Virus record (IMG/VR): IMGVR_UViG_3300007346_000292
Coordinates: 1 to 22,033 of that record
Length of the DNA stretch: 22,033 nucleotides
Origin: a virus
Direction: 5' to 3' (one strand)
Under the pieces are notes generated by a model, which was not told the DNA's origin, ran no database searches, and saw nothing but the letters and a program-made list of their open reading frames with translations. Below are positions 21,071 through 22,033 of the stretch, piece by piece; the stretch's first letter is position 1, and every line of letters begins with the position of its first letter. Made by a program: the position numbers and the translations under genes.

Positions 21071-21574
21071 ATGCACTTGAAACTGACAAACGGCCAGCCT
21101 GAGATTTACACAATCGGGCAACTGCGTCGTGATAACCCGAACACCTCTTTCCCCAAGAACATCCCTGATGAACGCTTGGCGGAATATGACGTTTATCCGG
21201 TGACAGTGCTGGATCGACCAACCACTGAGACTTGGCAACGTGCGACACGCAATGACCTGCCAACGCTTGTTGATGGCGTCTGGACGCTTGGTTGGGCAGT
21301 GGTAGACATTCCGGCAACTGCTGAGATGGTCAAGACCGAAGCTGGTCGCCGCATTGTTGCCATCTGTCCTGAATGGAAGCAACGAAACTTGACGGCTCAA
21401 GCAGCGCAACTTGCCAAGAAGGGTCAAGCAAATTGGACGCCAGAAGAACAAGCCGCATGGGACGCTGGTGAGGCTCTCTGGAACCAGATTGCAGCTATCC
21501 GGGCCAAGTCTGATTTGCTTGAGGCAATGGACCCTATCCCGGTTGATTATACTCTGGACACATACTGGACCTAA
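21071..21574 (+). CDS. Tail fibre assembly/chaperone-like protein, 167 aa
   Basis: 167 residues with GGAG about 7-8 nt before the ATG. The N-terminal domain has YTIGQLRRDNPNTSFPKNIP then DERLAEYDVYPVTV, a pattern typical of small proteins next to fibre genes. The C-terminal part is helical: CPEWKQRNLTAQAAQLAKKG, then NWTPEEQAAWDAGEALWNQI and AAIRAKSDLLEAMDP, matching the end of tail-fibre assembly proteins. These proteins help fold or attach fibres, usually without being fibre themselves. Position among appendage genes agrees. It closes the GC-rich block: the following gene returns to low GC. Confidence 0.65.
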   Translation: MHLKLTNGQPEIYTIGQLRRDNPNTSFPKNIPDERLAEYDVYPVTVLDRPTTETWQRATRNDLPTLVDGVWTLGWAVVDIPATAEMVKTEAGRRIVAICPEWKQRNLTAQAAQLAKKGQANWTPEEQAAWDAGEALWNQIAAIRAKSDLLEAMDPIPVDYTLDTYWT

Positions 21575-21577
21575 CAG

Positions 21578-22033
21578 ATGCTTGGCTTCTCCCCATTAGC
21601 TGCCACAACCCTAGCGGATGATGGGGCTGTAGGAGTAACTCTTGTAGCTGACCAAGGTTCTTTCAACCTATCTGGTCAAGATTTAGTATTAAATGTTTCT
21701 CTTTTAAGTCAGTTTGATGCAGGTTCTTTTAGCCTATCTGGTCAAGATTTAGTATTAAATGTTTCTGTTTTAAGTCAGTTTGATGCAGGTTCTTTTAGCC
21801 TATCTGGACAAGATTTAGTATTAACTGCTTCTTTTTTAAGTCAGTTTGATGCAGGTTCTTTTAGCCTGTCTGGACAAGATGTAACTTTAACCTTTGCTAA
21901 AAACTTTATTGCTGATCAAGGTTCATTTAGTTTATCTGGTCAGGACGTTGGACTAACAACTTCAAAAAATATTGTAGCTGATCAAGGTTCATTTAGTTTA
22001 TCTGGTCAGGACGTTGGACTAACAACTTCAAAA
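21578..22033 (+). CDS. Partial repeat-built appendage protein, cut by right edge
   Basis: A frame opens at ATG 21578, 3 nt after the previous stop, and stays open for 152 codons to the right edge. After a short start (MLGFSPLAATTLADDGAVGV) it consists of tandem 22-residue units with the core DxGSFSLSGQDLVLNxSxLS. Units start at Asp codons at 21650, 21716, 21782, 21848, 21914 and 21980, exactly 66 bp apart, and the last is truncated by the edge. The units look like short beta strands joined by turns, as in a fibrous stalk. Similar GSFxLxGQD repeats occur in phage tail-associated proteins. I infer a fibre or adhesin-like appendage; the complete length and C-terminus cannot be seen. Confidence 0.68.
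   Translation, partial: MLGFSPLAATTLADDGAVGVTLVADQGSFNLSGQDLVLNVSLLSQFDAGSFSLSGQDLVLNVSVLSQFDAGSFSLSGQDLVLTASFLSQFDAGSFSLSGQDVTLTFAKNFIADQGSFSLSGQDVGLTTSKNIVADQGSFSLSGQDVGLTTSK
21650..22033 (+). repeat. Exact-period 66-bp tandem repeats
   Basis: Six units start at 21650, 21716, 21782, 21848, 21914 and 21980 with an unvarying 66-bp period. Units 2-4 are alike in nucleotide sequence and units 5-6 are close to identical to each other, suggesting two rounds of local duplication. The array continues past the edge. Confidence 0.85.

Overview
The window is a stretch of a tailed double-stranded DNA phage (Caudoviricetes), of a kind familiar from marine metagenomes. The evidence is a contiguous, co-directional late module on the + strand: lysis genes, small basic proteins, terminase small and large subunits, portal, a 1503-residue virion-associated protein, scaffold, major capsid protein, and tail/appendage proteins. 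The host cannot be read from the sequence. A Gram-negative host is implied by the lipoprotein-type spanin and the M15 endolysin, and a marine alphaproteobacterium is a guess from the resemblance of these families. No tRNA, CRISPR array, integrase or insertion sequence was seen.

Layout. Positions 1-880 carry three minus-strand genes (one cut by the left edge) that form a separate, GC-richer transcription unit pointing out of the window. Positions 881-2723 are a 1.84-kb divergent non-coding region with direct repeats, palindromes, an alternating purine-pyrimidine tract and two good sigma70-type promoters facing right; it is the best candidate for the control and/or replication-origin region. 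Positions 2724-4109 hold a small unknown gene and a lysis cassette (M15 endopeptidase, one-TM coiled-coil protein, two-TM holin-like protein, and a unimolecular spanin nested out of frame in the holin-like gene). Positions 4115-7212 hold seven small, mostly lysine/serine-rich proteins, chained by start/stop overlaps, including a DUF5872-type protein and an HNH-like protein. Positions 7214-11710 are the packaging module (TerS, an HTH protein, TerL, portal, a small portal-linked protein). Positions 11703-16214 encode a giant mosaic protein with a probable ADP-ribosyltransferase (ART-PolyVal-like) domain. Scaffold (16274-17143) and major capsid protein (17401-18474) follow, the latter behind its own promoter and a structured ~210-nt leader. 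Decoration and tail/appendage genes fill 18498-22033; the last gene is cut by the right edge inside an exact 66-bp tandem repeat array.

How it works together. TerS/TerL package DNA through the portal into a capsid built from scaffold and coat protein, appendage proteins decorate the particle, and the holin-like, endolysin and spanin products open the host. The large protein and several small basic proteins share a short [KEQNM]GG-hydrophobic motif that no known function explains; together with the ART-like domain this suggests a set of virion-internal, possibly ejected, effector proteins. Base composition is mosaic: hand counts give 33/60 GC at 301-360, 17/60 at 12421-12480, 31/60 at 18181-18240, 32/60 at 20221-20280 and 22/60 at 21901-21960.
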